In this document: positions 37,056-46,920 of the stretch, one piece after another
How positions within the stretch are numbered: position 1 is the first letter of the stretch
Layout: every line of letters begins with the position of its first letter
DNA from: Oxalobacteraceae bacterium CAVE-383
GTDB lineage: Bacteria; Pseudomonadota; Gammaproteobacteria; Burkholderiales; Burkholderiaceae_D
Assembly: GCA_004134995.1 (NCBI GenBank)
Contig: REGP01000004.1
Coordinates: 186,001 to 250,000, forward strand
Reading direction: 5' to 3'
Length of the DNA: 64,000 nucleotides
Made by a program: the position numbers and the translations under genes
The notes under the pieces: model-generated
Told to the model about the DNA's origin: nothing
Databases searched by the model: none
Seen by the model: the letters and a program-made list of their open reading frames with translations, nothing else

Positions 37056-38154
37056 ATAACTGGCGCGCCCGATACCACTCGTGGAAATGCTGCATGCCGT
37101 CTTCCATCGGCGACTGGTAGGGGCCGGTTTCGTTGACGCCGCGCGCCATCAGGATGCGGCGGCCGGCATCCATGCGCAGCGCGATTTCATCGTCCTCGAT
37201 GCAGGTTTCCATGTAGGCGGCGCGTTGCGCCTCGACGAATTCGCGTTCGAACAGTGCGATCTCTTCCGGATAATAAAATTCCACGACATTGGTGGTTTTT
37301 TGCGGGCCGCGCGGCCACAAGGTCGATACGATCAATACTTCCGGGTACCACTCGACCATGATGTTCGGATACAGCGTCAGCCAGATTGCGCCGTGGCGCG
37401 GCGGTTCGCCTTCGCGGAACTTGAGCACCTGTTCCTGCCATTTGCGATAGACCGGCGAGCCGGACCTGGCCAGCCGGTTATTGACGCCGACTGTCTGCAC
37501 GCTGTAGCCCGCGCCGAATTCCCAGGTCAGGTCGTCGCAGCTGACGAAGCTGCCGAGTCCCGGATGAAACGGCTCGACGTGGTAATCCTCCAGATAAACC
37601 TCGATGAAGGTCTTCCAGTTGTAATCGCATTCATGGACTTCGGTGTGATCGTACATGTAACCTGAAAAATCCAGGTCCCTGGTCACGCCAAGCCGTTTCA
37701 GCATGGCGGGAATATCGGCGCCATTGCGTTCGAACAGCAGGCCGTTCCAGTTTTGCAGCGGCGTCCTGGACAGGTTCAGGCACGGCGTTTCGCCGAAATG
37801 CGGTGCGCCGATCAATTCGCCTTTCAGGTCGTAAGTCCAGCGATGCAGCGGACAAACGATATTGCGCGCATTGCCGCGGCCGTCCAGCATCTTGGCTTGA
37901 CGGTGGCGGCAGACGTTGGACATCAGTTCAATCCCGGAATCCGGGTTGCGCACCAGCATCCGGCCTTCGTTTTCGGAAGCCAGAGTGGCATAGTCGCCGG
38001 CGTTCGGCACCATGAGTTCATGGCCGACGTAACGCGGACCTGACTGAAAAAGCTGTTGGATTTCGCGCTGCAGCAGCGCTTCGTCGAAATAGACGTTTAC
38101 CGGTAGCTGCGCATCGGAGCGCGCCAGCTTGGCAAAACTAGCAAGATCGGACAT
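37054..38154 (-). CDS. Rieske-type aromatic ring-hydroxylating oxygenase, large subunit-like
   Basis: 366 residues. The Rieske [2Fe-2S] ligands are C82, H84, C101 and H104 (CRHRQAKML...CPLHRWTYD). The mononuclear iron region is visible as WKTFIEVYLEDYHVEPFHPGL (H192, H197). Closest in style to single-component or two-component Rieske oxygenases of the SRPBCC type; the substrate cannot be told, and no reductase gene is adjacent. ATG 38154 is preceded by GGTAGGG. Upstream is an A+T-rich 262-bp gap (38155-38416) shared with divergent xseB. Confidence 0.88.
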   Translation of the reverse strand: MSDLASFAKLARSDAQLPVNVYFDEALLQREIQQLFQSGPRYVGHELMVPNAGDYATLASENEGRMLVRNPDSGIELMSNVCRHRQAKMLDGRGNARNIVCPLHRWTYDLKGELIGAPHFGETPCLNLSRTPLQNWNGLLFERNGADIPAMLKRLGVTRDLDFSGYMYDHTEVHECDYNWKTFIEVYLEDYHVEPFHPGLGSFVSCDDLTWEFGAGYSVQTVGVNNRLARSGSPVYRKWQEQVLKFREGEPPRHGAIWLTLYPNIMVEWYPEVLIVSTLWPRGPQKTTNVVEFYYPEEIALFEREFVEAQRAAYMETCIEDDEIALRMDAGRRILMARGVNETGPYQSPMEDGMQHFHEWYRARQL

Positions 38155-38416
38155 CCCTACCCCCCAAATTAATTCGCACCAACCTAAGAGAGAAAGAATC
38201 CGCAAAAACCTTTGTTCAAACTATTGTCTAAAATAATATGAAGAGGAAATTTTGGACAGAACTCGAAATTATGCCACGTTTGATGTGGATTTGCTCTAAA
38301 TTTGCTCGACTTTGCGGAATACAAGAGGGTTTTAAGCAGTATCAGCGGCGGCCGGGAGCGGATTGTTTTAGAATAACCGGTTATATTTCTCGATAGATTC
38401 AGCAGATCCAAGCCAT

Positions 38417-38680
38417 ATGCCAAAAAATTCCGTGAACACCGCTCAGCCGGCATCGTTCGAGCAGGCCATGCAAGAGCTGGAGCTGCTGGTGGCCCAGATG
38501 GAGGCCGGCGAATTGCCGCTGGAAGCCTCGGTCGCCGCCTACAAGCGCGGTTCGGAACTGGTCAAGTTCTGCAGCAGCCAGCTCGACAAGGTGGATCATC
38601 AGGTCAAATTGCTGGAAGGCGGCATGCTCAAGCCGTTCACGCCGGATGGCGATGGCGGCGGTGAAGAGGAGCCGCAATGA
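38417..38680 (+). CDS. xseB: Exodeoxyribonuclease VII small subunit
   Basis: 87 residues, FEQAMQELELLVAQMEAGELPLEASVAAYKRG is the family signature, with a disordered Gly/Glu-rich tail. Pairs with XseA (not in the window). Stop overlaps ispA by 4 bp (ATGA), the classical xseB-ispA-dxs order. Confidence 0.95.
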   Translation: MPKNSVNTAQPASFEQAMQELELLVAQMEAGELPLEASVAAYKRGSELVKFCSSQLDKVDHQVKLLEGGMLKPFTPDGDGGGEEEPQ

Positions 38681-39606
38681 GCGCGGTGGAACGGGCGCTC
38701 GAAGCGGTGCTTCCGGAAGCCGAATTCTCGGTCTGGATGAAGCGGGTGCAGGAAGATATTGAAACCGCGCTGGATCATTTCCTGACGCCGTCCGGGACGG
38801 TGCCGGCACGTTTGCACGAGGCCATGCGTTATGCGGTGTTGGGCGGTGGCAAGCGCGTTCGTCCGCTGCTGGTGTTCGGCGCGGGCAGCCTGTTCGATGC
38901 GCCGCCGCCATTGCTGGCGCGCGCCGCGGCGGCGCTGGAAATGATTCACGTTTATTCGCTGGTGCATGACGACATGCCTTGCATGGATGACGATGCGTTG
39001 CGCCGCGGCAAGCCGACGGTGCATGTGCAATACGACGAAGCGACCGCGCTGCTGGTCGGCGATGCGTTGCAGGCGCAGGCGTTCTGGCTGCTGTCGGAAC
39101 CCGGCGGCCTGATCGATCCGGCGCGCCAGCTGGCGATGGTCAATCTGCTGGCGCAGGCCGCCGGCTCGCTCGGCATGTGCGGCGGCCAGGCGATCGATCT
39201 GGCCAGCGTCGGATTGCAACTGTCGCTGCCGCAGCTTGAACAGATGCACCGCCTGAAAACCGGCGCCCTGCTGCGCGCTGCGGTACTGTTGGGCGCTTCC
39301 TGCGGCAGCCGCCTGACGCCGCCGCAGCACGAGGCGCTGGAGCGCTACGCAGGGGCGGTCGGACTGGCGTTCCAAGTGGTTGACGATATACTCGATGGGA
39401 CCGCCGATTCGGCGACGCTGGGCAAGACCGCCGGCAAGGACGCGGTCGACAACAAGCCGACTTATGTGTCGATACTCGGGCTCGAACAGTCCCGCGTGCT
39501 GGCGCTCAAATTGCGCGACGACGCCCATCAGGCGTTGCAGCCGTTCGGCGACGGCGCCCTGCGCCTGCGGCAACTCGCGGACCTGATCGTCCGGCGGCAG
39601 GCCTGA
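38677..39606 (+). CDS. ispA: Farnesyl diphosphate synthase
   Basis: 309-residue prenyltransferase condensing isopentenyl diphosphate to farnesyl diphosphate. First Asp-rich motif in [13 protein letters not shown], second in FQVVDDILD, with [10 protein letters not shown] and [10 protein letters not shown]. Slightly long at the N-terminus. Co-transcribed with xseB and probably dxs, 46 bp downstream. Confidence 0.95.
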   Translation: MSAVERALEAVLPEAEFSVWMKRVQEDIETALDHFLTPSGTVPARLHEAMRYAVLGGGKRVRPLLVFGAGSLFDAPPPLLARAAAALEMIHVYSLVHDDMPCMDDDALRRGKPTVHVQYDEATALLVGDALQAQAFWLLSEPGGLIDPARQLAMVNLLAQAAGSLGMCGGQAIDLASVGLQLSLPQLEQMHRLKTGALLRAAVLLGASCGSRLTPPQHEALERYAGAVGLAFQVVDDILDGTADSATLGKTAGKDAVDNKPTYVSILGLEQSRVLALKLRDDAHQALQPFGDGALRLRQLADLIVRRQA

Positions 39607-39652
39607 GCCGAGGCGGATTCGCGCCCGGCACTTACTTCTAATACGGCACAGC

Positions 39653-41524
39653 ATGCTCAAAACAATTAACTCACCCGACGATTTACGACTGCTCTCGCGC
39701 AAGGAACTGATTCCGCTGGCCGACGAGCTGCGCCAGTTCGTGCTCGAATCGGTCGCCAAGACCGGCGGCCACCTGTCGTCCAATCTGGGCACGATCGAAC
39801 TGACGATCGCGCTGCACTACGTATTCAATACACCTGAAGACCGTATCGTATGGGACGTCGGCCATCAGACCTATCCGCACAAGATACTGACCGGCCGCCG
39901 CGATCTCATGGGCAGCCTGCGCCAGCAGGGCGGCATTTCCGGTTTTCCGCGCCGCAGCGAAAGCGAATACGACACCTTCGGCACCGCCCATTCGTCGACC
40001 TCGATTTCGGCCGCGCTCGGCATGGCGCTGGCCGCCAAGGCCAAGGGCGAGAACCGCCATGCGATCGCCGTGATCGGCGATGGATCGATGACGGCCGGCA
40101 TGGCGTTCGAGGCGCTCAATAACGCCGGCGTCTGCGAAGACGTCAATCTGCTGGTGATCCTGAACGACAACGATATGTCGATCTCGCCGCCGGTGGGCGC
40201 ATTGAACCGCTATCTGGCGCGGCTGATGTCCGGCCAGTTCTACGCCAAGGCCAAGCATGTCGGCAAATCCGTGCTGCCAGGACCGGTGCGCGAACTGGCC
40301 AAGCGGCTGGAAGAGCATGCCAAGGGCATGATCGTGCCGGCCACCATGTTCGAGGAATTCGGTTTCAACTATATCGGGCCGATCGACGGCCATGATCTGG
40401 ATTCGCTGATCCCGACGCTGCAGAATCTGAAAAACCTGAAGGGTCCGCAATTCCTGCATGTCGTCACCAAAAAAGGGCAGGGCTACAAGCTGGCGGAGGC
40501 CGACCCCGTGCTGTATCACGGCCCCGGCAAGTTCGATCCGGCCGAGGGCATCAAACCGGCCGCCGCGGGCAAGAAGACCTATACCCAGGTATTCGGCGAC
40601 TGGCTGTGCGACATGGCGGCGCACAACGACAGGCTGATCGGCATTACGCCGGCCATGCGCGAAGGTTCCGGCATGGTCGAATTCGAACAGCGCTTTCCCG
40701 ACCGTTATTACGATGTCGGCATTGCCGAGCAGCATGCGGTGACCTTTGCCGCCGGCCTGGCCTGCGAAGGCATGAAACCGGTGGTGGCGATCTATTCGAC
40801 CTTTTTGCAGCGCGCCTACGACCAGTTGATCCATGACGTGGCCTTGCAGAATCTGGATGTCACATTTGCGCTGGACCGCGCCGGACTGGTCGGCGCCGAC
40901 GGCGCCACGCACGCCGGCAATTACGACCTGGCTTATCTGCGCTGCATTCCGAACATGGCGGTCATGGCGCCATCGGACGAAAATGAGTGCCGCCGGATGC
41001 TTTCCACCGCTTTCCTTTACAATGGCCCTGCCGCGGTGCGTTATCCGCGCGGCGCGGGCATCGGCGCCGAAGTGCAGCGCGATCTGGCGCCGATAGCGTT
41101 CGGCACCGGCGAAATCCGCCGCGACGGACGCAAAGTCGCCATTCTGGCTTTCGGCAGCATGCTGGCGCCGGCGCTGGCGGCGGGCGACAAGCTGGACGCC
41201 ACGGTGGCCAACATGCGTTTCGTCAAACCGCTGGATATTGCCTTGCTGAAACAATTGGCCGGGCAGCACGACGCCCTGGTGACAGTGGAAGAAGGCACGG
41301 CCATGGGCGGCGCCGGTTCAGCGGTGGCGGAAGCGCTGGCCGAGGCGGGCATTGTCAAACCGCTATTGATTTTGGGCTTGCCGGACCGATTTATCGACCA
41401 TGGGGATGCGCCCAAGCTGCTGGCATCATGCGGACTGGATGCCGCCGGCATCGCTGCTTCGGTACTGCAGCGCTTCGGCGCCGAATTTTTGCAGCAGGGG
41501 CCTCGTCCGGCGAAAGTCGGCTGA
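39653..41524 (+). CDS. dxs: 1-deoxy-D-xylulose-5-phosphate synthase
   Basis: 623-residue thiamine-diphosphate enzyme, entry point of the MEP isoprenoid pathway. [20 protein letters not shown], the ThDP-binding [38 protein letters not shown] with the catalytic Glu, and the C-terminal transketolase domain are all in place. Together with ispA it links precursor supply to ubiquinone (coq7, ubiA are nearby). Confidence 0.97.
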   Translation: MLKTINSPDDLRLLSRKELIPLADELRQFVLESVAKTGGHLSSNLGTIELTIALHYVFNTPEDRIVWDVGHQTYPHKILTGRRDLMGSLRQQGGISGFPRRSESEYDTFGTAHSSTSISAALGMALAAKAKGENRHAIAVIGDGSMTAGMAFEALNNAGVCEDVNLLVILNDNDMSISPPVGALNRYLARLMSGQFYAKAKHVGKSVLPGPVRELAKRLEEHAKGMIVPATMFEEFGFNYIGPIDGHDLDSLIPTLQNLKNLKGPQFLHVVTKKGQGYKLAEADPVLYHGPGKFDPAEGIKPAAAGKKTYTQVFGDWLCDMAAHNDRLIGITPAMREGSGMVEFEQRFPDRYYDVGIAEQHAVTFAAGLACEGMKPVVAIYSTFLQRAYDQLIHDVALQNLDVTFALDRAGLVGADGATHAGNYDLAYLRCIPNMAVMAPSDENECRRMLSTAFLYNGPAAVRYPRGAGIGAEVQRDLAPIAFGTGEIRRDGRKVAILAFGSMLAPALAAGDKLDATVANMRFVKPLDIALLKQLAGQHDALVTVEEGTAMGGAGSAVAEALAEAGIVKPLLILGLPDRFIDHGDAPKLLASCGLDAAGIAASVLQRFGAEFLQQGPRPAKVG

Positions 41525-41600
41525 AGCGGCGTCATGGATTGGCATTGAGCGGCATTGAACGATTCAGCCGGTCTGCTTTTTGATCGAATCACCGAATTAT

Positions 41601-41637
41601 AAAAAAAAGGAGCCAGGCTCCTTGCCGCCGCGGCGGC
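41601..41637. other. Two adjacent palindromes in the folE2 leader
   Basis: AAGGAGCC (41607-41614) and GGCTCCTT (41616-41623) pair, preceded by an eight-A run; GCCGCC/GGCGGC (41624-41637) follows directly. On the minus strand this is a hairpin with a T-run. On the plus strand CTCCTT could also pair with the GGAAGGAA ribosome site (41643-41650) of folE2. Confidence 0.55.
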
Positions 41638-41657
41638 CACCTGGAAGGAATAAGCAA

Positions 41658-42464
41658 ATGAATACGCGCGATACGAACCTCGTCACCATGCCCGATGTGC
41701 AGGACACCCTCGATACCCGCCACCTGGTCATCCAGCGCGTCGGCGTCAAGGGCGTGCGCTATCCGCTGACCGTCAAGACCGGCGAAGCCGTGCAGTCCAC
41801 GGTCGGCACCTGGAACATGTATGTGCATCTGCCCGAAGAGAAAAAGGGCACGCACATGTCGCGTTTCATCGCGTTGCTGGAAGGCCTGGACGGCGCATTG
41901 GACGCTGCGCGTTTCGATACGCTGATGCGCGATATGGTCAAGCTGCTGGATGCCAAAGCCGGCCGCATCGAGGTCAACTTCCCTTATTTCATCAACAAGA
42001 CGGCGCCGGTTTCGGGCGTGCAGAGCCTGATGGACTATGAAGTCGGTTTTGTCGGCGAAATCAGGAACGGCGAACTGGAAGTGTCGCTGAAGGTGCTGGT
42101 GCCGGTCACCAGCCTGTGCCCGTGCTCGAAGAAGATTTCGGCCTATGGCGCGCACAACCAGCGTTCGCATATCAGCGTCACGGCGTTGCTGGGCGGAGAC
42201 TTGCCGGTCGATGCGCTGATCGCCGCGATCGAAGCGCAGGCTTCCTGCGAACTGTACGGCCTGCTGAAGCGGCCGGACGAAAAATATGTCACGGAACGGG
42301 CTTACGATAATCCGAAATTCGTCGAAGACCTGGTGCGCGACGTCGCCGTCATGCTCAACAATGAAGCGGCGATTCTGGCATTCACGCTGGAAGCGGAGAA
42401 CTTCGAATCCATCCACAATCATTCGGCTTACGCGATGATCGAGGGCGACAAGCGCAAAAAGTAA
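41658..42464 (+). CDS. folE2: GTP cyclohydrolase FolE2 (type IB)
   Basis: 268-residue metal-dependent GTP cyclohydrolase of folate synthesis, unrelated in sequence to FolE. The hallmark is [23 protein letters not shown] (metal-ligand Cys), plus [12 protein letters not shown] and the C-terminal [20 protein letters not shown] 41658 has GGAAGGAA eight bases upstream; the ORF start at 41580 would translate through the leader palindromes and is rejected. Confidence 0.95.
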   Translation: MNTRDTNLVTMPDVQDTLDTRHLVIQRVGVKGVRYPLTVKTGEAVQSTVGTWNMYVHLPEEKKGTHMSRFIALLEGLDGALDAARFDTLMRDMVKLLDAKAGRIEVNFPYFINKTAPVSGVQSLMDYEVGFVGEIRNGELEVSLKVLVPVTSLCPCSKKISAYGAHNQRSHISVTALLGGDLPVDALIAAIEAQASCELYGLLKRPDEKYVTERAYDNPKFVEDLVRDVAVMLNNEAAILAFTLEAENFESIHNHSAYAMIEGDKRKK

Positions 42465-42469
42465 TCCCG

Positions 42470-42502
42470 GAAGTCCTGGCCCGGCAGGCCTGCCGGGACT
42501 TC
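42470..42502. terminator. Hairpin between convergent folE2 and PduO-type gene
   Basis: GAAGTC (42470-42475) and CCGGCAGG pair with CCTGCCGG and GACTTC (42497-42502), leaving a small bulge; the inner part CCCGGCAG-GC-CTGCCGGG is a perfect palindrome. There is no T-run, so termination efficiency is uncertain. It touches the stop codon of the leftward gene. Confidence 0.5.
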
Positions 42503-43043
42503 AATCCCTGCGCCACAGCACATCCGCGCCGCCATCGGCGCGATTCAGTACGCGCGCCAATACAAACAACAGATCCGACAGGCGATTCAGATACTGCCGC
42601 GGACCGTCGTTGACCGCTTCGCCGCGGCCGAGGCTGACCACGCTGCGCTCGGCGCGGCGGCACACGGTGCGGCACACGTGCGCCAGCGCCGCGGCGCGGG
42701 AGCCGCCAGGCAGGATGAATTCCTTCAGGGGCGGCAGATCGGCATTGTAATGCGCCAGCAGCGCGTCCAGCGCCGCTATTTGCCGCTCGCCGATCAGTGC
42801 GTATCCCGGAATGCACAATTCGCCGCCCAGATCGAATAATTGATGCTGTATGGCAAGTAATTGCAGCCGCAGCGCCGCCGGCAGCGATTCGCACAGCAAT
42901 ACGCCCAGCTGGGAATTGAGTTCATCCACATCGCCCATGGCATGCACCCGTGCGCTGTCCTTGTCCACGCGGCTGCCGTCGCCCAGGCCGGTGGTGCCGT
43001 CGTCGCCGGTGCGCGTTGTAATTTTGGAAAGCCGATTACCCAT
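42501..43043 (-). CDS. Cob(I)alamin adenosyltransferase, PduO type
   Basis: 180 residues. ITTRTGDDGTTGLGDGSRV at the N-terminus forms the ATP site, RAERSVVSL and YLNRLSDLLFVLARVLNR are the PduO-type signatures. Makes adenosylcobalamin from corrinoid and ATP. ATG 43043 (MGNRL) with GGGGTG upstream is preferred over a GTG two codons earlier. No cobalamin riboswitch was seen in its short leader. Confidence 0.93.
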   Translation of the reverse strand: MGNRLSKITTRTGDDGTTGLGDGSRVDKDSARVHAMGDVDELNSQLGVLLCESLPAALRLQLLAIQHQLFDLGGELCIPGYALIGERQIAALDALLAHYNADLPPLKEFILPGGSRAAALAHVCRTVCRRAERSVVSLGRGEAVNDGPRQYLNRLSDLLFVLARVLNRADGGADVLWRRD

Positions 43044-43140
43044 ATTCACCCCAAATCACCCATCCTAAATCGATTATCCGCCGCTGCACGAGGTAAAATC
43101 GGCAACGCGCCTTCAACACCCATTAAAAAACACGGATCAA

Positions 43141-44031
43141 ATGGCAACACGTCTTCCTCCAGTGCATGCATTGTCTGCCTTCGAAGCAGCTTCCCGACAT
43201 AACTCATTTGCCATTGCCGCCGAAGAACTCTGCATCACGCCATCCGCATTGTCGCATCGCATCCGCCTGCTCGAAGATTTCGTCGGCGAGCGCTTGTTCC
43301 ATCGCGACGGCCGCACTATCAATCTGTCCGAATTCGGCCGGCGCTACCTGGAAGTCGTGCGCAGCGCCTTGCGCACCCTGACGGATTTTCCGATGCCGAG
43401 CAGGGACGCGGTGGTGCAGCCGAAAGTCAAGATCGTGCTGCCGCCGACCTTCGCCCGCCACATGTTCATTCCGCGCCTGAAGCAGTTCACGCAGATGTAT
43501 CCGGAAATCGGCATCGAATTGTTCCTGTCGGTGCCTTTGTACGATCTGAGCCTGTCCGAAAGCGACGTCGAAATCCGCTTCGGCGCGGGCCGCTATGCCA
43601 ATCTGATTACCGAGAAACTGTTCGAGGAACCGACTTTCGCGGTTGCCAGCCCGGCTTATCTGAAAACCATCGCGCCGCTGAAAAAGCCGGCCGATCTGGA
43701 ACACGCCACTTTGCTGCGTTCGGCATTGGAGCCGTGGCAGCCCTGGTTCGAGGTCGCCGGCCTGGATTGGGCCGAGCCGTCCACCGCGCTGCGGGTCGAC
43801 GATCTGGGCCTGCTGCTGGAAACCATACGGCACGGCCATGGCGTCGGCCTGGCGCGCCAGCATTTCGCACAGGAATTGCTGGACAAGGGCGAGCTGGTGG
43901 AACTGTTCGACCAGGTGCATCTGAAAACGCCGCCGCATGCCTATTACGTGGTCTACGACAGCCGGGTGCGCGAACGGCGCGAAGTGAATGTTTTCATCGA
44001 CTGGCTGCGGGCGGCGTTCGCCAGCCTGTAA
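43141..44031 (+). CDS. LysR-family transcriptional regulator, GcvA-like
   Basis: 296 residues. The N-terminal helix-turn-helix is LPPVHALSAFEAASRHNSFAIAAEELCITPSALSHRIRLLED, the GcvA style of LysR; the C-terminal effector domain follows (about residues 95-295). It precedes glcDEF on the same strand by 283 bp, with repeat copy 3 in between, so it may regulate glycolate use, but the usual divergent LysR/target layout is absent. Target unknown. Confidence 0.9.
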   Translation: MATRLPPVHALSAFEAASRHNSFAIAAEELCITPSALSHRIRLLEDFVGERLFHRDGRTINLSEFGRRYLEVVRSALRTLTDFPMPSRDAVVQPKVKIVLPPTFARHMFIPRLKQFTQMYPEIGIELFLSVPLYDLSLSESDVEIRFGAGRYANLITEKLFEEPTFAVASPAYLKTIAPLKKPADLEHATLLRSALEPWQPWFEVAGLDWAEPSTALRVDDLGLLLETIRHGHGVGLARQHFAQELLDKGELVELFDQVHLKTPPHAYYVVYDSRVRERREVNVFIDWLRAAFASL

Positions 44032-44044
44032 GAATCAGTTTTAA

Positions 44045-44160
44045 AAGCGGTTTCAAAATCAGGCGGCGCGTTGTACTGCGTTCGTGTCCCCCGCCGGCCT
44101 TTGGCCGGCTCCTCCTTTACCTCACTTCGCACAACACGCCGCCTGATTTTGAAACCGCTT
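44045..44160. repeat. Structured dispersed element, copy 3
   Basis: Left arm 44045-44074 and right arm 44131-44160 are 30-bp inverted repeats with one mismatch. Core 44075-44130 (56 bp) with inner hairpin CGGCC-TTT-GGCCG. Begins 13 bp after the LysR stop. The rest of the gap to glcD (44161-44314) holds no other clear feature. Confidence 0.95.
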
Positions 44161-44314
44161 CTTGCACGCGTATCGGAAAATATCGGCAAATCGGCCGGAA
44201 TGCACTGAAAACATTTCATTCGGGATCGTAAATTGTTTCAAGGCCATGCGTCGCCAAAAACAGCTTCGGCGCCTGGCTTTATGGTTACACTGGACATTGT
44301 TCCGGGAGACCGCC

Positions 44315-45796
44315 ATGCCTGTTTTGACCGCATCCAACTCTGCACGCCAGCGTGAAGTCGCCGCCGCGTTGCAGGCCGCGCTGCCGCCGCATTGCGTGCT
44401 GTTCGCCGAAGAAGATACCCGTCCCTACGAATGCGACGGCCTGGCCGCGTACCGGCAGCTGCCGATGGCGGTGGTGCTGCCGGAAAACGAAGCGCAGGTC
44501 ATCGCGGCGATCGATGTCTGCCGCGAACTCGCGGTCAGCATCGTGCCGCGCGGCGCGGGAACCGGGCTGTCCGGCGGCGCGATGCCGATTGCGGATGGCG
44601 TGGTGCTGTCGACGGCGAAGCTGAACCGCATCGTCGCCATGGACCCCGCGGCGCGTACCGCGGTGGTGCAACCGGGCGTGCGCAATCTGGCCATTTCGGA
44701 AGCCGCGGCAATCCATGATCTGTATTACGCGCCCGATCCCTCTTCGCAGATCGCCTGCAGCATCGGCGGCAATGTGGCCGAGAATTCGGGCGGCGTGCAC
44801 TGTCTCAAGTACGGGCTGACGGTGCATAACGTATTGCGGGTCCGGATGATCAACATGGACGGCGAAGCGATCGAACTGGGCGGGGCCGCGCTGGATGCGC
44901 CGGGGCTGGATCTGCTGGCGGTGTTCATCGGCTCCGAGGGCATGCTCGGCGTCGTGACCGAAGTGACCGTGCGGCTGATTCCGAAACCGCAGGCGGCGCG
45001 CGTGATCATGGCCTCGTTCGATGACGTGGTCAAAAGCGGCAACGCGGTGGCCAATATCATTGCCGCCGGCATTATCCCGGCCGGGCTGGAAATGATGGAC
45101 AAGACCAGTTCGCGCATGGTCGAGCCGTTCGTCAAGGCCGGCTACGATATCGACGCGGCCGCCATTCTTCTGTGCGAATCCGACGGCACGGAAACCGAGG
45201 TGGAAGAGGAAATCGGCCGCATGCGCGCGGTGCTCAACGCCAGCGGGGCGACGGCGATCGCGGTTTCCGGCTCGGAAGCGGAGCGCCTCAAATTCTGGTC
45301 GGGACGCAAAAATGCGTTTCCGGCGGCAGGGCGCATATCGCCCGATTACTATTGCATGGACGGCACCATCCCGCGCAAGCATCTGGCGCGCGTATTGCTC
45401 GGCATCGAACAGATGGAAATCAAATACGGCCTGCGCTGCGCCAATGTGTTTCATGCCGGCGACGGCAATCTGCATCCGCTGATCCTGTTCGACGCCAACC
45501 AGCCGGGGGAATTTCATCGCGCCGAACAATTTGGCGCCGAAATCCTCGAACTGTGCGTCGAGGTCGGCGGCACCATCACCGGCGAACACGGCGTCGGCAT
45601 CGAGAAAATCAATTCCATGTGCGTGCAGTTTTCGCCATTGGAGCGGGAAGCGTTTTTCAACGTCAAGCGCGCATTCGACACGGCGTTCCTGCTGAATCCG
45701 GACAAGGCGATTCCCACCCTGCATCGCTGCGCCGAATACGGCCGCATGCATGTGCAGCGCGGGGCCTTGAAGTTTCCCGATCTGCCGCGTTTTTGA
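44315..45796 (+). CDS. glcD: Glycolate oxidase subunit GlcD (FAD-binding)
   Basis: 493-residue FAD-linked oxidase. The PCMH-type FAD domain shows in IVPRGAGTGLSGGAMP and CSIGGNVAENSGGVHCLKYG, the C-terminal domain in NVFHAGDGNLHPLILFD and GEHGVGIEK. Catalytic subunit of glycolate/lactate oxidation to glyoxylate. ATG 44315 has GGAG seven bases upstream; 51 further upstream codons of the ORF are unsupported. First gene of glcDEF. Confidence 0.94.
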   Translation: MPVLTASNSARQREVAAALQAALPPHCVLFAEEDTRPYECDGLAAYRQLPMAVVLPENEAQVIAAIDVCRELAVSIVPRGAGTGLSGGAMPIADGVVLSTAKLNRIVAMDPAARTAVVQPGVRNLAISEAAAIHDLYYAPDPSSQIACSIGGNVAENSGGVHCLKYGLTVHNVLRVRMINMDGEAIELGGAALDAPGLDLLAVFIGSEGMLGVVTEVTVRLIPKPQAARVIMASFDDVVKSGNAVANIIAAGIIPAGLEMMDKTSSRMVEPFVKAGYDIDAAAILLCESDGTETEVEEEIGRMRAVLNASGATAIAVSGSEAERLKFWSGRKNAFPAAGRISPDYYCMDGTIPRKHLARVLLGIEQMEIKYGLRCANVFHAGDGNLHPLILFDANQPGEFHRAEQFGAEILELCVEVGGTITGEHGVGIEKINSMCVQFSPLEREAFFNVKRAFDTAFLLNPDKAIPTLHRCAEYGRMHVQRGALKFPDLPRF

Positions 45797-45826
45797 GACG
45801 CCGATGATGGATTTCCGAGGAGCGCG

Positions 45827-46903
45827 ATGGAACTGATACTGCAAAATTTCAAGGAACAGATTCTGGCCGGCCGGCCGCTGCGCATACGCGGCGGCGCCAG
45901 CAAGGACTGGTACGGCCAGACGCCGCAGGGCGAACTGCTGGATACGCGCGCCTATGCCGGCATTGTCGATTACGAGCCGACCGAGCTGGTTGTTACCGCG
46001 CGTTGCGGCACGCCGTTGGCCGAGATCGAAGCGGCGCTGGCCGCCAACAATCAGATGCTGGCGTTCGAGCCGCCGCATTTCGGCCCCGGCGCAACCGTCG
46101 GCGGCATGATCGCCTGCGGCCTGTCGGGGCCGGCGCGGCAGGCGGTCGGCGCGGCGCGCGATTTCGTACTGGGCGCGGTACTGATGGACGGCGCCGGCGA
46201 TGTCCTGCATTTCGGCGGCCAGGTCATGAAGAACGTGGCCGGCTACGACGTCGCGCGCCTGCTGGCCGGATCGCTGGGCTGCCTGGGTCTGATCCTGGAA
46301 GTGTCGATCAAGGTGCTGCCGCTGCCGTTTGCAAGCGCATCCTTGCGTTTTCAGATGGGACAGGCCGAGGCGATCCGCCGGCTCAACGAATGGGGCGGGC
46401 GGCCTTTGCCGATCTCCGCCAGCGCGTGGTGCGATGAGGTGTTGACGCTGCGGTTGTCGGGCGCGCAGGCGGCGGTCGATGCGGCGTGCGTGCAACTGGG
46501 CGGCGAACGGCTGGCGCCGGAACAGGCGGCAGCATTCTGGCGCGATCTGCGCGAACAGCGGCTGGCCTTTTTCGATCCGGCGAATTTCGACGCGGCGCCG
46601 CTGTGGCGCTTGTCGGTGCCGTCGGCCGGCGTGCCGATCGCCAGTCCCGGCATGGGCCCTACGCTGATCGAATGGGGCGGCGCGCAGCGCTGGCTGCGCG
46701 AGCCGGCCGACGTCGATGCGGCACGCATGCGGGCCATTGCCGCGGCGGCGGGCGGGCATGCCGCCATGTTCAGGGGCGGCGACAAGGAGCAGGGCGTCTT
46801 TCAGCCGCTGCAGCCGGCGGTCGAAAAAATCCATCGCAAGCTGAAAGCCAGCTTCGACCCCAACGGCATTTTCAATTGCGGCCGCATGTATCCGCGGCTG
46901 TAA
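45827..46903 (+). CDS. glcE: Glycolate oxidase subunit GlcE (FAD-binding)
   Basis: 358 residues, a shorter paralogue of GlcD: LRIRGGASKDWYG and FGPGATVGGMIACGLSGPARQAVGAARDFVLG, with GGQVMKNVAGYDVARLLAGSLG typical of GlcE. Needed for activity of the GlcDEF complex. The C-terminus FNCGRMYPRL is conserved. 30 bp after glcD, 17 bp before glcF. Confidence 0.94.
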   Translation: MELILQNFKEQILAGRPLRIRGGASKDWYGQTPQGELLDTRAYAGIVDYEPTELVVTARCGTPLAEIEAALAANNQMLAFEPPHFGPGATVGGMIACGLSGPARQAVGAARDFVLGAVLMDGAGDVLHFGGQVMKNVAGYDVARLLAGSLGCLGLILEVSIKVLPLPFASASLRFQMGQAEAIRRLNEWGGRPLPISASAWCDEVLTLRLSGAQAAVDAACVQLGGERLAPEQAAAFWRDLREQRLAFFDPANFDAAPLWRLSVPSAGVPIASPGMGPTLIEWGGAQRWLREPADVDAARMRAIAAAAGGHAAMFRGGDKEQGVFQPLQPAVEKIHRKLKASFDPNGIFNCGRMYPRL

Positions 46904-46920
46904 TTTCAATCAAAACGACC

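Noticed and set aside
42465-43140. Cobalamin riboswitch near the adenosyltransferase gene
   Set aside because: The leader is under 100 bp and no B12-box-like sequence was seen.
33297-44160. Interpreting the three repeats as insertion sequences or MITEs
   Set aside because: No transposase, no target-site duplication seen, and the terminal arms are the variable part rather than the conserved one.
44285-46909. 874-codon leftward ORF opposite glcD-glcE
   Set aside because: Low-complexity Arg/His/Gln-rich translation, antisense to two well-supported genes, no ribosome site.
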